21,817 nucleotides of DNA, taken from Pelargonium cotyledonis. Its lineage: Eukaryota > Streptophyta > Magnoliopsida > Geraniales > Geraniaceae. Below are positions 21,645 through 21,817 of this stretch, piece after piece. The stretch's first letter is position 1; every line of letters starts with the position of its first letter. Both the position numbers and the translations under genes were made by a program. Below the pieces are notes generated by a model. The model was not told where the DNA came from, did not search any database, and was given only the letters and a program-made list of their open reading frames with translations. The stretch is taken from the NCBI GenBank assembly GCA_036897625.1, contig JAYMTA010001098.1:1-21817 (forward strand). Reading direction: 5' to 3'.

Positions 21645-21817
21645 GGTGTTCACGGGAGGTTTAACCGCCCGCTGGTCTAAATTTTGGAGCCGCTTGGCTC
21701 TTGCCGGTTTCCTTGTGTAGAAACCGTCAGTTGTCTAACATTTTTAAATTATTAGCGATTTTGATGTTTTTGATTGGCGGGCGGGTTTGGCGGGTTTGCG
21801 GGTTTTCCCTCTATCCC
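21645..21817. mobile_element. Edge of a GC-rich repeat, possibly a hAT-like element, cut by the window end
   Basis: After AT-rich DNA the sequence changes abruptly at TAGGGGTGTTCACGGG to a stretch with GGTTTAACCGCCCGC, GAGCCGCTTGGCTC (a near palindrome) and, near the end, GGCGGGCGGGTTTGGCGGG. A TAGGGGTGTTCA start resembles termini of plant hAT-type MITEs. The other end lies outside the window, so neither inverted repeat nor target duplication can be tested. Confidence 0.4.

Overview
This window looks like nuclear DNA from a flowering plant, most likely a eudicot. Genes are split by many short AT-rich GT-AG introns, spacers are AT-rich and carry MITE-type transposons, and all five protein genes belong to land-plant families. 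I cannot name the species. No bacterial, viral, CRISPR, rRNA or tRNA feature was seen.

Layout, left to right. (1) 1-769: a GA-rich low-complexity tract, then the promoter and 5' leader of a chloride-channel gene. (2) 770-3713, + strand: a CLC-a/b-type vacuolar anion/proton exchanger, 6 exons, 780 aa. (3) 4225-10793, - strand, convergent with it: a uridine kinase/uracil phosphoribosyltransferase fusion (UKL type), 14 exons, 464 aa. Directly behind its stop codon lies a decayed tandem copy of the end of its last exon. (4) 10794-12471: spacer with a Stowaway-like MITE into which a second MITE has inserted. (5) 12472-13060, - strand: a two-exon phytocyanin (blue copper protein), 165 aa. (6) 13253-13658: a foldback MULE-type MITE with a perfect 9-bp target duplication. 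(7) 14042-16565, - strand: an acid lipase of the LIP1/LIP2 type, 9 exons, 414 aa. (8) 16566-18230: spacer with a weak repeat remnant. (9) 18231-21186, - strand: a plant-specific protein of unknown function resembling the Arabidopsis protein annotated At3g27210, 3 exons, 227 aa, probably N-myristoylated. (10) 21187-21817: its promoter side and the edge of a GC-rich repeat that runs off the window.

All exon joins were built by eye: each uses GT-AG borders, keeps the frame, and gives a protein that aligns with the family from memory. The genes do not form a pathway. They are ordinary neighbours: vacuolar nitrate/chloride storage, pyrimidine salvage, an apoplastic copper protein, a secreted or vacuolar lipase and an unknown membrane-associated protein. 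The most unusual structures are the degenerate duplicate of the UKL gene's 3' end, a repeated splice-donor block in a CLC intron that could act as a 12-nt microexon, and the nested and foldback MITEs. I found no clear novel multi-gene system.
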